Assembly (NCBI GenBank): GCA_031286225.1
Contig: JAITUQ010000048.1
Coordinates: 1 to 64,000 of the forward strand
Reading direction: 5' to 3'
DNA: 64,000 bases
Source of the DNA: Candidatus Methanorudis spinitermitis
GTDB taxonomy: Archaea > Methanobacteriota > Methanobacteria > Methanobacteriales > Methanobacteriaceae
Under the pieces are notes generated by a model that saw nothing but the letters and a program-made list of their open reading frames with translations, was not told the DNA's origin and made no database searches. Both the position numbers and the translations under genes were made by a program. The first letter of the stretch is position 1; every line of letters begins with the position of its first letter. This document shows, piece by piece, positions 1 to 17,064 of the stretch.

Positions 1-73
1 TAAAGCTAAATTCAAAACAGATGAAGGATTACTAGAATATTTAGCACTTTTCATGACAAAACAACCAACTTAA
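1..73 (+). pseudogene. 3' end of an IS transposase (cut by window edge)
   Basis: The first 73 bases read in one frame to a TAA and give a transposase C-terminus ending LALFMTKQPT. It is nearly identical to the end of the decayed transposase at 42126-42446 on the other strand. The similarity continues past the stop to about position 108, including the AAAAACTCCACCAAAATTT block that forms one end of that element, and then stops. This is therefore one end of a second copy of the same insertion sequence; whether the copy is complete upstream cannot be seen. Confidence 0.75.
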
Positions 74-284
74 AGAAAAAAACCAAAAAACTCCACCAAA
101 ATTTACACCCTCAATAAAAAGATAGCTTTATATATTAATTATACAAAATTTATCTATAATTGTTTTTAAAACTGTAATACCTAATGTAGGAATATTATGT
201 TATTTTTGATAGTAAAATGTTCAAGTTCCGTAAAGTATTTAAGCTAATATTTACTAAAAGAAAGGTGTTGAGTGTAAAATGTCG

Positions 285-365
<81 letters not shown>

Positions 366-593
366 ATAATGTGATTTTGTTTTAAACTCAATTAAAAAAT
401 AAAATAAGATAAAATAAGTTTTACTTGATATTTAATAATATAAAATTAAAATCATGATAGTTCTGATTAGATAATTTTAACTAAGTTTATATATAACTAT
501 GATAAATATATTTTCATTATTTTATCTATCACTATTAAAACTATATAATTAATACTGTTAAAATTAGTATTATATATGATATTTAGTTCATAA

Positions 594-670
<77 letters not shown>

Positions 671-678
671 TAAATTTT

Positions 679-1030
<352 letters not shown>

Positions 1031-1044
1031 ATTTATATATATTT
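1031..1044 (+). promoter_or_regulatory. Probable TATA box of tRNA-Asp
   Basis: ATTTATATATATTT lies about 20 bp upstream of the first base of tRNA-Asp, the position expected for an archaeal TATA (box A) element of a tRNA gene with a very short leader. Assignment rests on sequence and position only. Confidence 0.4.
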
Positions 1045-1047
1045 TAT

Positions 1048-1124
<77 letters not shown>

Positions 1125-1281
1125 TTCAATCTATATTTAATTAGATTGATAATAATTTCCTATTTAAATACTCTAGGCTGACTTGTTAATAGTATACTAC
1201 TTAGCTAGTTTAAATTGATTCAATATATTTATTCATATAATGTTATTTAGACAATTTTTTAATTTATAATTTGTTTGTATT

Positions 1282-1366
<85 letters not shown>

Positions 1367-1395
1367 CATTTAATATTTTTAACTGGAGGAATTTT

Positions 1396-1629
1396 GTGAA
1401 AAAGGATATTTTGGAGCATGAGCTTGTTCCTATTCATGTTATTTTGTCCGAATCTGATAAAGAAAAAGTTTTTAAAGACTTAGATTTTGAACAAGGACAA
1501 CTCCCTAAAATCAAAAGTGATGATCCTGTTGTTAAAGCTATTGATGCTAAAAAAGGGGATGTTTTAGAGATTATTAGAAGGAGTCCAACTGCTGGTACTT
1601 TTGTTACTTATAGGTTGGTTGAAATCTGA
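1396..1629 (+). CDS. rpoH: DNA-directed RNA polymerase subunit H
   Basis: Small RNA polymerase subunit (77 aa), the archaeal counterpart of the C-terminal domain of eukaryotic Rpb5, which sits at the lower jaw near incoming DNA. The start is GTG at 1396, preceded by GGAGG at 1385-1389. The protein shows the family signature: HELVPIHVILSE near the N-terminus and a C-terminal GDVLEIIRRSPTAG-TYRLV block. Length and position at the head of the rpoB''-rpoB'-rpoA'-rpoA'' cluster are normal for a euryarchaeon. The identification is secure. Confidence 0.96.
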   Translation: MKKDILEHELVPIHVILSESDKEKVFKDLDFEQGQLPKIKSDDPVVKAIDAKKGDVLEIIRRSPTAGTFVTYRLVEI

Positions 1630-1990
1630 CTTTTTAGATTTTTTTCAATGATTATCGTGAGTTCAGTAAAAAAAATTTTAATTAATATTTTAATTATCTG
1701 GTGTGTTATGTTTTTTTTTATTTTATAAGTTTATGAGTTTTCACATAATAGTATTATTTAATATGGATCTTAAAAAATTTTTAATATAAATTTGTCAATA
1801 TTTATTTCTGTGCTTTGTTTGATGATTTTTATCATATATAATGTAAAATAAATATTTTTAATAAAATCGTTTCATCACTTTTATTCATTAATCACTATAA
1901 TCAACTTATTTAAAGCAATATTGGCATTTTTTAGATGTATTCATATTTATTTGTATTAGTGGTATTTTATGTTTATTCTGGAGGAAGTCC
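1630..1990. other. Intergenic region rpoH-rpoB''
   Basis: About 360 bp of AT-rich DNA with no gene. It is long for a gap inside a polymerase operon, so rpoB'' may have its own promoter here; several TATA-like runs occur (for example near 1837 and 1945), but none can be singled out. GGAGGA at 1980-1985 is the ribosome binding site for rpoB''. Confidence 0.5.
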
Positions 1991-3532
1991 ATGAAAAGTA
2001 ATACATGGGGATTGGTAGATGCATTTTTTGATAAGTATGAGTTGGTTGATCATCATATCAAATCATATAATGACTTTGTAAATAACCGTATACAAAACAT
2101 TATCGATATAACTGAACCAATTACATTAGAACAGGGAAAATATTCTCTTAAAACTGGCAAAGTAGAAATTCAAAAACCTTTCACAAAGGAAGCTGATGGT
2201 TCAAAAAGTTTAATTTATCCAACTGAAGCAAGGCTTAGAAACTTGACTTATTCTGCCCATATGTTTTTAGAAATGGCGTTAAATTATGAAGGGGAAGAAA
2301 ATGAATTGGAAAAAGTTTATATTGGTGAATTGCCTTTAATGCTCAAATCAGATATTTGTCATTTGAGTGGGCTCGATAAATATGAATTATCATCTAAAGG
2401 AGAAGATCCACAAGATCCAGGAGGATATTTCATTGTTAATGGTTCTGAAAGAGCAGTTGTGACAATGGAAGAAATAGCTCCTAACAAAATTATTCTGGAG
2501 CGTTTAGGTGATGTTCAAGACAGACGTGCTAAAGCTATTGTAACTTCTATTAAAAGTGGTTTTAGAGCAAGAATTTCTCTTGAATATAGGAAACCTCGTA
2601 AAAGTGGAGTATTTTTGAGAATATCTTTTCCTTATGTTCCAGGCGAGATTCCATTAGTTATTTTACTTAGAGCATTAGGTCTTTCTACTGATGAAGATAT
2701 CATAACCGCTATTTCCGATGATTTTAATTTTCAAATGGTAATTGCAGATGATATGCAAGTTTCAGAACAAGCACTAAAATTAGATTCTAAAGAAATGAAT
2801 GACTTGTCTAAAGAAGAAAGGAATGAATATTTGACTAATTCAGCTATTAAATATATTGGAAATCGTGTAGCAAAAGGTATGACTGAAGAATACCGTGTTA
2901 AACGTGCTGAAGATGTTATTGATAGATATTTGCTTCCCCATATGGGTATTGAATCTGATAAAAGAAAGAGTAAAGCAATTTATTTAGCTGAAATGTGTGA
3001 AATGCTTCTCCAAGTTATTTTTGAAATGAGAGAACCTCATGATAAAGATCATTACACCAATAAAAGACTTCGTGTTTCTGGAGATTTGATGGAAGATTTA
3101 TTCCGAGTTGCTTTTACAAGTTTAACAAGAGATATGAGCTATCAACTTGAAAGAAGTATTTCTCGTGGAAAAGAGCCTTCAATCAGACAAGCAGTCCGGT
3201 CAGATGTTTTAACAGAGAATATTAAACATGCTATAGCTACTGGTAATTGGGTTGGTGGGAGAGCTGGAGTAAGTCAATTACTGGATAGGACTAGTTATAT
3301 GGGAACACTTTCACATTTAAGACGTGTTGTCTCTCCATTAAGTAGAAGTCAACCTCATTTTGAAGCGAGAGATTTACACCCAACTCAATTTGGTAAAATA
3401 TGTCCTAATGAAACTCCAGAAGGACCCAATTGTGGATTGGTAAAGAATTTAGCTTTAATGTGTAAAATATCTGAGGGTTCAGATACAGAAGAGATTGAAA
3501 ATGTTATTAGAGACATGGGTATAATTGATTAA
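1991..3532 (+). CDS. rpoB2: DNA-directed RNA polymerase subunit B'' (N-terminal half of beta)
   Basis: 513-aa N-terminal half of the second-largest polymerase subunit, covering the protrusion and lobe domains. The start ATG at 1991 follows GGAGGAAGTCC. Recognisable blocks include YFIVNGSERAVV near residue 150, the SPLSRSQ region near 455 and NETPEGPNCGLVKNL near the end. The split from rpoB' is natural in methanogens and is not a frameshift: B'' ends at its usual point and B' starts with its own ribosome binding site 137 bp downstream. It assembles with B' in the polymerase core. Confidence 0.97.
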   Translation: MKSNTWGLVDAFFDKYELVDHHIKSYNDFVNNRIQNIIDITEPITLEQGKYSLKTGKVEIQKPFTKEADGSKSLIYPTEARLRNLTYSAHMFLEMALNYEGEENELEKVYIGELPLMLKSDICHLSGLDKYELSSKGEDPQDPGGYFIVNGSERAVVTMEEIAPNKIILERLGDVQDRRAKAIVTSIKSGFRARISLEYRKPRKSGVFLRISFPYVPGEIPLVILLRALGLSTDEDIITAISDDFNFQMVIADDMQVSEQALKLDSKEMNDLSKEERNEYLTNSAIKYIGNRVAKGMTEEYRVKRAEDVIDRYLLPHMGIESDKRKSKAIYLAEMCEMLLQVIFEMREPHDKDHYTNKRLRVSGDLMEDLFRVAFTSLTRDMSYQLERSISRGKEPSIRQAVRSDVLTENIKHAIATGNWVGGRAGVSQLLDRTSYMGTLSHLRRVVSPLSRSQPHFEARDLHPTQFGKICPNETPEGPNCGLVKNLALMCKISEGSDTEEIENVIRDMGIID

Positions 3533-3669
3533 TAATTAATAAGTTTAATTCATGATATTAAGGAAATATATAATATTTAATAAAAAATTATTTAAAATCA
3601 TATGTGATTTACTTATATTTTTATCATATTTATTATTTAATAATTATTGTTTTATTTGGAGGAGTTTTG

Positions 3670-5481
<1,812 letters not shown>

Positions 5482-5566
5482 ATTTGATGATATGGTTTTA
5501 ATTAAATTAAAACAATTTATTCTTATTTATTGATTATTAGGGACAAAAATGGAAGGAGCAAATAAT

Positions 5567-9358
<3,792 letters not shown>

Positions 9359-9359
<1 letters not shown>

Positions 9360-9655
9360 TGGACATAGATAGAGGTATTAGAGTAGCTGTTGACACAGGT
9401 GATGTCACTTTAGGCTCTGAAAAATCAATTCAATCTTTGAAATTAGGGAAAGGTCAACTTGTAATTGTTGCTGAGAATAGTCCTAAAAACATATTAGAAG
9501 ATGTAAAATATTATTGTAAACTTTCAGATATTCAATTTTTTATTTATAAAGGGACTAGTGTAGAATTAGGATCTGTTTGTGGTAAACCTTTTACTGTGGC
9601 TACTTTAGTGATAAATAATCCAGGAGATTCTACTATATTAGAAACAATGGGGTAG
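9359..9655 (+). CDS. rpl30e: Ribosomal protein L30e (eL30)
   Basis: About 98 aa, L7Ae/L30e RNA-binding fold. Two adjacent ATG codons (9356, 9359) are possible; the second is 6 nt from GGAGG (9348-9352) and is preferred. It overlaps the rpoA'' stop codon. The sequence shows the family features GxKSIQSLKLGKGQLVIVA and a GSVCGKPFTV block near the C-terminus. Its place between rpoA'' and nusA is the standard archaeal order. Confidence 0.93.
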
Positions 9656-9660
9656 ATTTT

Positions 9661-10092
9661 TTGTCTATTAAATTTAATGCTAATGAAATACGATACATAG
9701 CTCTTTTTGAGAGTATGACTGGGGCAATGGTTAAAGATTGCATAATAGATGAAGATAATGGTAAAATAACCTTTGTTGTTAAAAATGGAGACATGGGGTT
9801 AGCTATCGGTAAAAAAGGAACTACTGTGACTAAAGTTCAGAAAGCTGTTGATAAAGGTGTTGAAATTATTGAGCATTCTGAAGACATGACTGAGTTTGTA
9901 AAGAATGTTATGGCTCCAGCTAAAGTTAACAGTATTAAAATACTCCAGAAAGAAAATAAAGAAAAAGTAGCTACTGTAATGACGGATAATACAAATAAAA
10001 AAATAGCTATTGGTAAAAATGGTCATAATATTGAAAGGGCTAAATTGTTAGCTAAAAGACAGCATAATATAAGTAATATCATTTTAAAATGA
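9661..10092 (+). CDS. nusA: NusA-like transcription factor, two KH domains
   Basis: 143-aa archaeal NusA, consisting only of two KH RNA-binding domains. The start is TTG at 9661 with GGGGT 8 nt upstream. The KH signatures are GLAIGKKGTTV near residue 45 and IAIGKNGHNIE near residue 115. It lacks the N-terminal and S1 domains of bacterial NusA, as is normal in archaea. It ends the polymerase half of the cluster, just 5 nt after L30e. Confidence 0.94.
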   Translation: MSIKFNANEIRYIALFESMTGAMVKDCIIDEDNGKITFVVKNGDMGLAIGKKGTTVTKVQKAVDKGVEIIEHSEDMTEFVKNVMAPAKVNSIKILQKENKEKVATVMTDNTNKKIAIGKNGHNIERAKLLAKRQHNISNIILK

Positions 10093-10764
10093 TTTACTTT
10101 TAATTTTTATAATGCTTTATTTTCATTAGTTTTATTAATATTATTTTTAAAAACTATAATTTAGGTTTTGTTTTAAACGTAAAATTTATAAGTGTTACAG
10201 ATAATAAAACATTATAATAGGTATGGTCAATTATGATATAAGAATAATTTTTTAATTAGTTAATATTATTCATGCTTTTTGTGTGCAAATCTTGAAATTT
10301 TAGGTATGATAAATATTGACTATAATATTGTGTGCAATAGCTATTGCTTAATTCTAATTTATTTTATAGATCTACCTTTTAATAATACATCATTGACTTT
10401 ATTCATAAGGATATATAATTATTGAATTATTCTTATTTTCTTATTCAATGTAATAAATTTGTTGTTTGAAATTGTTTTATTTCTAATTCAACAATTATAA
10501 AGTTTAGATTACATGATTTGTACTATCTAAACCTATATATAAATGATATTTATGATTATCTGAATCAGATAAGTATAAATTATAGATTTTATTAATAATT
10601 ATCAAAAGATTGCTTAATATTTTTAGCTTCTAAAATTCATAGAAATTATGTATAAATTATAGCTATATGTGATTATTTGATAATTGTTGTAATTTTTATT
10701 TAACCATTTAATTAATGAAAATTTGCATAACTATTTACCTTTAAAAATATAGGAAGAGATTAAT
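10093..10764. other. Long intergenic region nusA-rpsL
   Basis: About 670 bp with no convincing gene. It contains one AATAGCTATT palindrome (10336-10345) and an inverted repeat GTTTAGAT/ATCTAAAC next to a TATA-like run (listed separately). The region probably carries the promoter of the rpsL-rpsG-fusA unit. Confidence 0.5.
10502..10545 (+). promoter_or_regulatory. Inverted repeat next to TATA-like sequence upstream of rpsL
   Basis: GTTTAGAT (10502-10509) and ATCTAAAC (10525-10532) are perfect 8-bp inverted arms with a 15-bp centre, directly followed by CTATATATAAATG (10533-10545). The arrangement resembles an operator against a TATA box, but it lies about 220 bp before rpsL and its role is only a guess. 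Confidence 0.25.
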
Positions 10765-11190
10765 ATGCCGGGACTTTTTGCTGCAAAAAAGCTTAAAAAG
10801 AATAGACAGAATTTTAAATGGAAGGATGTTGATTATAAAAGAAAAGCTTTACGTTTAGATGTAAAAGCTGATCCTCTTGAGGGTGCTCCCCAAGCAAGAG
10901 GGATTGTAATTGAAAAAGTTGGAATAGAAGCTAAACAACCTAATTCAGCAATACGAAAATGTGTTCGTGTTCAATTGATTAAAAATGGAAAACAATTAAC
11001 TGCTTTTGCTCCTGGAGATGGAGCTATTGGATTCATTGATGAGCATGATGAAGTTATGATTGAAGGAATTGGTGGACCTTCTGGAAGGTCTATGGGGGAT
11101 ATTCCTGGTGTCAGATGGAAAGTAAGTAAAGTTAACAATGTTTCTTTAGAACAAATGGTTATTGGTAAAATAGAGAAACCTGTAAGATAA
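10765..11190 (+). CDS. rpsL: Ribosomal protein S12 (uS12)
   Basis: 141-aa archaeal-type uS12, longer than the bacterial form at the N-terminus. The conserved decoding-centre blocks are present: [18 protein letters not shown] and the loop near residue 115 with [13 protein letters not shown]. The start ATG at 10765 follows GGAAGAG. It opens the S12-S7-EF2-EF1A string homologous to the bacterial str operon. Confidence 0.96.
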   Translation: MPGLFAAKKLKKNRQNFKWKDVDYKRKALRLDVKADPLEGAPQARGIVIEKVGIEAKQPNSAIRKCVRVQLIKNGKQLTAFAPGDGAIGFIDEHDEVMIEGIGGPSGRSMGDIPGVRWKVSKVNNVSLEQMVIGKIEKPVR

Positions 11191-11265
11191 ATGATTATAT
11201 TATTATAAAGAATAATATTTCTAATATAAAAAAATTTCTTAATAAATATAAATTGGGGCAATTTA

Positions 11266-11826
11266 ATGAGTCAAATTTTTAATAAATGGGACCTAAAAGA
11301 TATTAAAGTCGAAGATTTAGGTTTAACTAATTATATATGCTTAGATGAGACTTTAGTTCCTCATACATTAGGTAGACATGTTAGAAGACAATTTGCGAAA
11401 TCTAAAATTTCTATTGTTGAAAGATTAATGAATAAAATCATGAGAACTGAAAGGAATTCTGGGAAAAAGAATAAAGCTTATAATACAGTTAAAGAGGCTT
11501 TTGAAGTAATTAATAAAAGAACAAAAGAAAATCCTATTCAAATTTTAGTTAAAGCTGTGGAAAACACATCTCCTCGTGAAGAAACCACTAGAATTAAATA
11601 TGGTGGTATTGGTTATCAAGTAGCTGTTGATATTGCACCACAAAGAAGAGTAGATTTGTCATTAGGATTCTTAACCAAAGGAACATTACAGTCAGCTTTT
11701 AAAAATAAAAGACCTGTAGCTGAATGTTTAGCTGATGAGATTATCCTTGCTTCTGAACATGATACAAGAAGCTTTGCAATTCAGAAAAAAGAAGAAAAAG
11801 AAAGAGTAGCTAGAGCTGCCCATTAA
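11266..11826 (+). CDS. rpsG: Ribosomal protein S7 (uS7)
   Basis: 186 aa, typical for archaeal uS7. Core motifs are present: HTLGRHVRRQFAKSK, ERLMNKIMR, GKKNKAYNTVKEAFEVI and the C-terminal KRPVAECLADEIILA. It nucleates assembly of the 30S head and contacts the E site. The start ATG 11266 is preceded by GGGGCAA. Order S12-S7-EF2 is conserved. Confidence 0.96.
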   Translation: MSQIFNKWDLKDIKVEDLGLTNYICLDETLVPHTLGRHVRRQFAKSKISIVERLMNKIMRTERNSGKKNKAYNTVKEAFEVINKRTKENPIQILVKAVENTSPREETTRIKYGGIGYQVAVDIAPQRRVDLSLGFLTKGTLQSAFKNKRPVAECLADEIILASEHDTRSFAIQKKEEKERVARAAH

Positions 11827-11933
11827 TTGAAACTTTAAAAAAATAAAAATTTACTTATTTATATTTTATTCAATTTTCATATTATAATATTTAATTTTAT
11901 ATTTAGTTTAATATTTAATTTTAGGTGATTGTT

Positions 11934-14132
11934 GTGAGTAGACGTACTAAAATGATTGAGAAGATAAAGGAATTAATGTATCAACCTAAGTTTATTAGAA
12001 ACATAGGAATTGTGGCTCACATTGACCATGGTAAAACTACCTTATCTGATAACCTACTTGCAGGCGCAGGAATGATTTCCGAAGAGTTAGCTGGTGATGC
12101 AAGAAGTCTCGATTTCGATGAACAGGAATCAGCCAGAGGTATAACTATTGATGCTGCAAGTGTTTCTATGGTTCATAAATTTGATGATAATGATTATTTA
12201 ATCAACTTAATTGATACTCCAGGACATGTTGATTTTGGTGGAGATGTTACACGTGCAATGAGAGCTGTAGATGGTGCAGTTGTTGTTGTTTGTGCTGTTG
12301 AAGGGATTATGCCTCAAACTGAAACTGTCTTTAGACAAGCTTTAAAAGAAAATGTTAGACCTGTTTTATTTATTAACAAAGTTGATAGATTAATTAATGA
12401 GTTAAAACTTGAACCCGAAGAGCTTCAAAATAGATTCCTTAAAATAATAGCTGAAGCAAATAAGCTTATTAAGGGAATGGCTCCAAAAGATAAGAAAGAT
12501 GAATGGAAAGTTGATGTTGCTGATGGTAGCGTTGCTTTTGGTTCTGCTTATCATAACTGGGCTATTAATATTCCTATTATGCAGAAATCTGGAATTAATT
12601 TTAAAGATATCATAGATTATTGTGATAATGAAAATCAGAAAGAGTTAGCACAAAAAGTACCAATTACTGAAGTTTTACTTGGTATGGTTATTAAGCATTT
12701 ACCAAGTCCTTTAGTTTCACAAGCATATAGGGTTCCAACCATTTGGGATGGAGATATTGAAACTGAAGAAGGTCAAGCAATGATTAAAACTGATTCTGAT
12801 GGTCCTTTAGCGGTTATGGTTACTAATGTTAGTATTGATAAGCATGCTGGTGAAATTGCAACTGGGAGAGTTTATGGTGGAACTATTGAAAAAGGTAATG
12901 AAATTTTTCTTGTAGGTTCTCATGGTAAAGCAAGGACTCAGCAAGTGGGAGTATTCTTTGGTGCAGAAAGAGTTAATACTGATAAGGTTCCTGCAGGTAA
13001 TATTGTTGCAATAACTGGTGCTAAAGGAGCTATTGCTGGTGAAACTCTTTGTGATATTGATAAAAAGATAAAAGAGTTTGAAGGTATAGAACATATATCT
13101 GAACCTGTTGTTACTGTAGCAGTTGAAGCTAAAAATACTAAAGACCTTCCTAAATTGATTGAAGCTTTAAGACAAGTTTCTAAAGAAGATCCTACTGTCC
13201 GTGTCGATATTAATGAGGAAACAGGCCAGCATCTAATTTCTGGAATGGGTGAACTTCACTTAGAAATTATCACTTACAGAATTCGTGAAGAAAAAGGTGT
13301 TGAAATAGAAACTTCTGAACCAATTGTTGTTTACAGAGAAACTGTCGCTGGAAAAATTGATAGTCCAGTTGAAGGTAAATCTCCTAATAAACATAACAGA
13401 TTCTATATTACTGTTGAACCATTAGACCAATCTGTATATGATGCAATTAGTGAAGGAACCATTAAAGAAGGTAGAGTTAAAGGAAAAGAAATGGCTACAA
13501 CATTTATTGATAATGGTTTAGAAAAAGAAGAAGCTCGTAGAGTTTGGGATGTTTACAATAAAACTGTACTCCTTAATATGACTCGTGGTATTCAATATTT
13601 AGATGAGGTTAGGGAACTTTTAATTGAAGGTTTTGAATCAGCTTTAGATGCAGGACCAATAGCTAATGAAATAGCTATGGGATTAAAGTTTAAACTTGTA
13701 GATGCTAAACTTCACGAAGATGCAATTCACAGAGGACCTGCTCAGGTTTTGCCTTCTATAAGAAAAGCAATTTTCGCTGCAATTATGATGTCTCAACCTA
13801 CATTACTTGAACCAATTCAAAAAGTATTTATTAATACTCCTCAAGACTACATGGGTAATGCTACTCGTGAAATCCAAAACAGAAGAGGTCAAATCATTGA
13901 TATGAAACAAGATGGTGATATGGTAGCAGTGGAATCTAAGGTTCCTGTTGCTGAAATGTTTGGTTTTGCAGGAGATATTAGGTCTGCTACTGAAGGGCGA
14001 TGTTTATGGTCTACTGAAAATGCAGGGTTTGAAAGATTACCAAATGAATTACAAAAACAAATTATAAGAGAAATAAGAGAAAGAAAAGGTTTATCTTCAG
14101 AACCTTATGGTCCTGATCATTATCTTGGTTAA
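11934..14132 (+). CDS. fusA: Translation elongation factor 2
   Basis: Ribosomal translocase EF-2. Although GTG 11925 is in frame, AGGTGAT at 11923-11929 is the ribosome binding site for GTG 11934, giving the usual MSRRTKMI start (732 aa). GTPase motifs are clear: AHIDHGKT (G1), RGITI (switch I), DTPGHVDF (G3) and NKVD (G4). The diphthamide loop [14 protein letters not shown] is intact, with the modified histidine at residue 599. This His is the diphtheria-toxin target in the family. No selenocysteine or unusual insertion is seen. Confidence 0.97.
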   Translation: MSRRTKMIEKIKELMYQPKFIRNIGIVAHIDHGKTTLSDNLLAGAGMISEELAGDARSLDFDEQESARGITIDAASVSMVHKFDDNDYLINLIDTPGHVDFGGDVTRAMRAVDGAVVVVCAVEGIMPQTETVFRQALKENVRPVLFINKVDRLINELKLEPEELQNRFLKIIAEANKLIKGMAPKDKKDEWKVDVADGSVAFGSAYHNWAINIPIMQKSGINFKDIIDYCDNENQKELAQKVPITEVLLGMVIKHLPSPLVSQAYRVPTIWDGDIETEEGQAMIKTDSDGPLAVMVTNVSIDKHAGEIATGRVYGGTIEKGNEIFLVGSHGKARTQQVGVFFGAERVNTDKVPAGNIVAITGAKGAIAGETLCDIDKKIKEFEGIEHISEPVVTVAVEAKNTKDLPKLIEALRQVSKEDPTVRVDINEETGQHLISGMGELHLEIITYRIREEKGVEIETSEPIVVYRETVAGKIDSPVEGKSPNKHNRFYITVEPLDQSVYDAISEGTIKEGRVKGKEMATTFIDNGLEKEEARRVWDVYNKTVLLNMTRGIQYLDEVRELLIEGFESALDAGPIANEIAMGLKFKLVDAKLHEDAIHRGPAQVLPSIRKAIFAAIMMSQPTLLEPIQKVFINTPQDYMGNATREIQNRRGQIIDMKQDGDMVAVESKVPVAEMFGFAGDIRSATEGRCLWSTENAGFERLPNELQKQIIREIRERKGLSSEPYGPDHYLG

Positions 14133-14502
14133 TTTTTATTTTTCCTTATTTTAATTTATAATATTCTCATGATGTTTATTATGATGTGCTTGTTGTAATT
14201 TATATAAATTTAAATAATATATTATTATAATTATAGTATTAAATAATAATAACCAAGAAAAAAATAAGTTTTAAAATAAAAATCATTATATATTTATATG
14301 GGTAAGTTCAAATTTATCTAAGTTATACGGTCAAGTTGTATTTAAAGTAAATAGAAATGTATTTAACATTTTTTATTATGTATTTTAATATTTAATTAAT
14401 AAAAATAATATTTAAAAAAATTATTTAATTAATAAAAAAATTATAAAAAATTGAAATCAATTTTGACTAATTTAATAATGATTTAAAAACAGAGGTTTTA
14501 TA
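14133..14502. other. Intergenic region fusA-tuf
   Basis: About 370 bp of very AT-rich DNA without a gene. A TATA-like stretch TATATATTTATATG (about 14287-14300) is the best promoter candidate for tuf. GAGGTTTTATA before 14503 is the ribosome binding site. Confidence 0.45.
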
Positions 14503-15744
14503 ATGGCAAAAACAAAAGAACATATAAATTTAGCGTTTATTGGACATGTTGACCATGGGAAATCCACACTTGTTGGACACCTTTTATTGCAAGCTGGTGC
14601 TATCGCTGAACAGCAATTAGATGAAGGTGAAAACAAATTTAGATTTGTCATGGATAAACTTGGAGAAGAAAGAGAAAGGGGAGTTACCATAGATTTAGCT
14701 CACCAAAAATTTGAAACATCTAAATATGAGTTTACCATCGTAGATTGTCCTGGACACAGAGATTTTGTTAAAAACATGATAACTGGTGCTTCCCAAGCAG
14801 ATGCTGCAGTTCTTGTAGTAGCTGCTGATGATGGTGTAATGCCACAAACTAAGGAGCATATATTTTTATCCAGAACTTTAGGTATTAACCAAATTGTAAT
14901 TGCAATTAATAAAATGGATTTAGTTGATTATTCTGAAGATAAATTCAATGAATTAAAAGAAGATGTGTCTAATCTTATTAAATCTGTTGGATACAATCCA
15001 GATGAAGTTCCTTTCATCCCAGTTTCAGCATTTGAAGGGGATAATATTAAAGAAATTAGTTCCAATACTTCTTGGTATAAAGGAAAAGCTTTAATACCTA
15101 TTTTAGAAGATTTTAAAGCTCCTGAAAAACCTACTAATTTACCTTTAAGAGTACCTATTCAAGATGTTTATTCAATTACAGGGGTTGGAACTGTGCCTGT
15201 GGGGAGAGTAGAAACTGGAGTAATGAAAAAAGGTGAAAATGTTATATTTGAACCTGCTGGGGCTTCTGGAGAGGTTAAATCTATTGAAATGCACCATGAA
15301 ATGTTTGATGAAGCTGAACCAGGAGATAATGTTGGATTCAATGTTAGAGGTGTAGGTAAAAACGATATCCGAAGAGGAGATGTTGCAGGACATGCTGATA
15401 ATGCTCCAACAGTAGCTAAAGAATTTGAAGCTCAAATTGTTGTTTTACAGCACCCTGGTGTAATAACTGTAGGATATACTCCTGTATTCCATTGTCACAC
15501 TTCTCAAGTTGCATGTACTTTCTTAGAATTAACTAAAAAGTTAAATCCAGCTACTGGTCAAGTTGAAGAAGAAAATCCTGATTTCCTTAAAACAGGCAAT
15601 GCAGCTATTGTAAAGGTTAAACCAACAAAACCAATGGTAATTGAAAACATTAAAGACATCCCACACATGGGAAGATTTGCTATTAGGGATATGGGTCAAA
15701 CTGTAGCTGCTGGAATGTGTATAGGTATTGATGCTGCTAAGTAG
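14503..15744 (+). CDS. tuf: Translation elongation factor 1-alpha
   Basis: 413-aa EF-1A, which delivers aminoacyl-tRNA to the ribosome. All GTPase motifs are present: GHVDHGKST (G1), ERGVTI (switch I), DCPGHRDF (G3), NKMD (G4) and VSAF (G5). Domain II begins near residue 210 and domain III near residue 305. The start ATG 14503 follows GAGG. Length is normal for Methanobacteriales. It is followed by rps10, the usual partner. Confidence 0.97.
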   Translation: MAKTKEHINLAFIGHVDHGKSTLVGHLLLQAGAIAEQQLDEGENKFRFVMDKLGEERERGVTIDLAHQKFETSKYEFTIVDCPGHRDFVKNMITGASQADAAVLVVAADDGVMPQTKEHIFLSRTLGINQIVIAINKMDLVDYSEDKFNELKEDVSNLIKSVGYNPDEVPFIPVSAFEGDNIKEISSNTSWYKGKALIPILEDFKAPEKPTNLPLRVPIQDVYSITGVGTVPVGRVETGVMKKGENVIFEPAGASGEVKSIEMHHEMFDEAEPGDNVGFNVRGVGKNDIRRGDVAGHADNAPTVAKEFEAQIVVLQHPGVITVGYTPVFHCHTSQVACTFLELTKKLNPATGQVEEENPDFLKTGNAAIVKVKPTKPMVIENIKDIPHMGRFAIRDMGQTVAAGMCIGIDAAK

Positions 15745-15866
15745 ATACTATAATGTAGCTATTTTATTATAATAATATTTAAATAGTATAAAATTAAATA
15801 GCTAATCTATCCTTATTTTATAAGTTCAAATAAACTTATATCTTTTTTATTTTTTGGAGGATGAAA

Positions 15867-16175
15867 ATGCATCAAGCAAGAATTAAACTTACAGGAACTG
15901 ACCCAGAAAAACTTAATTTTGTTTGTGATCAGCTTAAGAAAATTGCTGAGCGAACAGGTGTAGATCTTTCTGGTCCAATTCCATTACCAACTAAGAAATT
16001 AGTAGTTCCTACTAGAAAATCCCCTGATGGAGAAGGAAAATCTACTTGGGAAAAATGGGAACTTAGGATTCATAAAAGATTAGTTGGAATTGGAGCAGAT
16101 GAACGAGCAATGAGACAAGTTATGAAAGTTAATGTCCCAGATAATGTGAGTATTGAAATTGAACTTAAAAGCTAG
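15867..16175 (+). CDS. rpsJ: Ribosomal protein S10 (uS10)
   Basis: 102-aa uS10. ATG 15861 touches GGAGG (15856-15860) directly, while ATG 15867 is 6 nt away and gives the family N-terminus [12 protein letters not shown], so 15867 is preferred. The conserved [14 protein letters not shown] block forms the loop that inserts into the 30S head. It closes the translation block; no terminator is obvious. Confidence 0.95.
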   Translation: MHQARIKLTGTDPEKLNFVCDQLKKIAERTGVDLSGPIPLPTKKLVVPTRKSPDGEGKSTWEKWELRIHKRLVGIGADERAMRQVMKVNVPDNVSIEIELKS

Positions 16176-16377
16176 TTATTTAATTCCCGAATCACAAGTA
16201 AAATTAGCTATTGAGTTATTATTGTTTGAATATTTTTGTGATTGTAGTATTAATAGCTATTAATCAATCTATTAAATAATCTATTAACATTCGTGTTAAT
16301 ATATTATTTAACTACTTTTTCATACTTTTAATTAACTATAAATAATATTTTTCTTTTTTAGAGGATATATGATCCTT

Positions 16378-16462
16378 GCCAGGATAGCCTAGCTAGGTAA
16401 GGCGCAGGACTTGAGATCCTGTGGAGATTTTCTCCGCCTGGGTTCAAATCCCAGTCCTGGCG
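16378..16462 (+). tRNA. tRNA-Ser (anticodon TGA)
   Basis: A class II tRNA with a long variable arm. Acceptor GCCAGGA/TCCTGGC, anticodon stem CAGGA/TCCTG around CTTGAGA with anticodon TGA (16412-16414), variable arm TGGAGATTTTCTCCG, T arm CTGGG-TTCAAAT-CCCAG, discriminator G16462. A T-run follows. A TATA-like CTATAAATA lies about 40 bp upstream. Confidence 0.95.
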
Positions 16463-17064
16463 TTTTTCATTATTTTTAAAGAGTTACTTTTCATTTTTTC
16501 ATATTGTGTTATCAATTTTATATCCTATTATTATTTATCTTATTAAGCATGGTTTATTTAGTAATTAAAATTACTTGATTTTTTTATTTATAATATTTTT
16601 ATTTAAATTAGTTTTTTTTAAGGTGTATAATTAAAAATTAACAGTTTTAAAAACAAATTCATTTTTTTTTAAAAAATATGAAATATTAAATAAATAAATT
16701 TTATTAAAAGATATTTTTTATAGCTTAAATATTCTTAATATCTTCAAATATTTTAAATTTCTTTTTATTTATTATAATAATTCAATTTGACTGTGTATTT
16801 AGTTTTTATAGGTGTTAATACTGAGATATATTATTTTTCACATTTAGTGTGTTGTTTAAAAACTTATTATTTCTTGTTATTTTCATTAAATAACTAGTTT
16901 TTCAATGGTTTTTAATAAAATAAGATAGAGATTAATAAGATCAAATTATAGCTATTTAAATTCTCAATCTTCTTCTTTTATTTTCTAAAACAAGTTCAAA
17001 ACAGGGGTTTTTTTCAAAATTAAATAGTAATATTTATATACTATGCTTGTTAATAAAAGAATTG
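16463..17064. other. Intergenic AT-rich region after tRNA-Ser
   Basis: No gene-like reading frame in any frame. The DNA is dominated by A/T runs. Part of the 916-bp gap that ends with a possible small RNA (17065-17215) and a 30-bp direct repeat (17258-17356). Confidence 0.5.
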
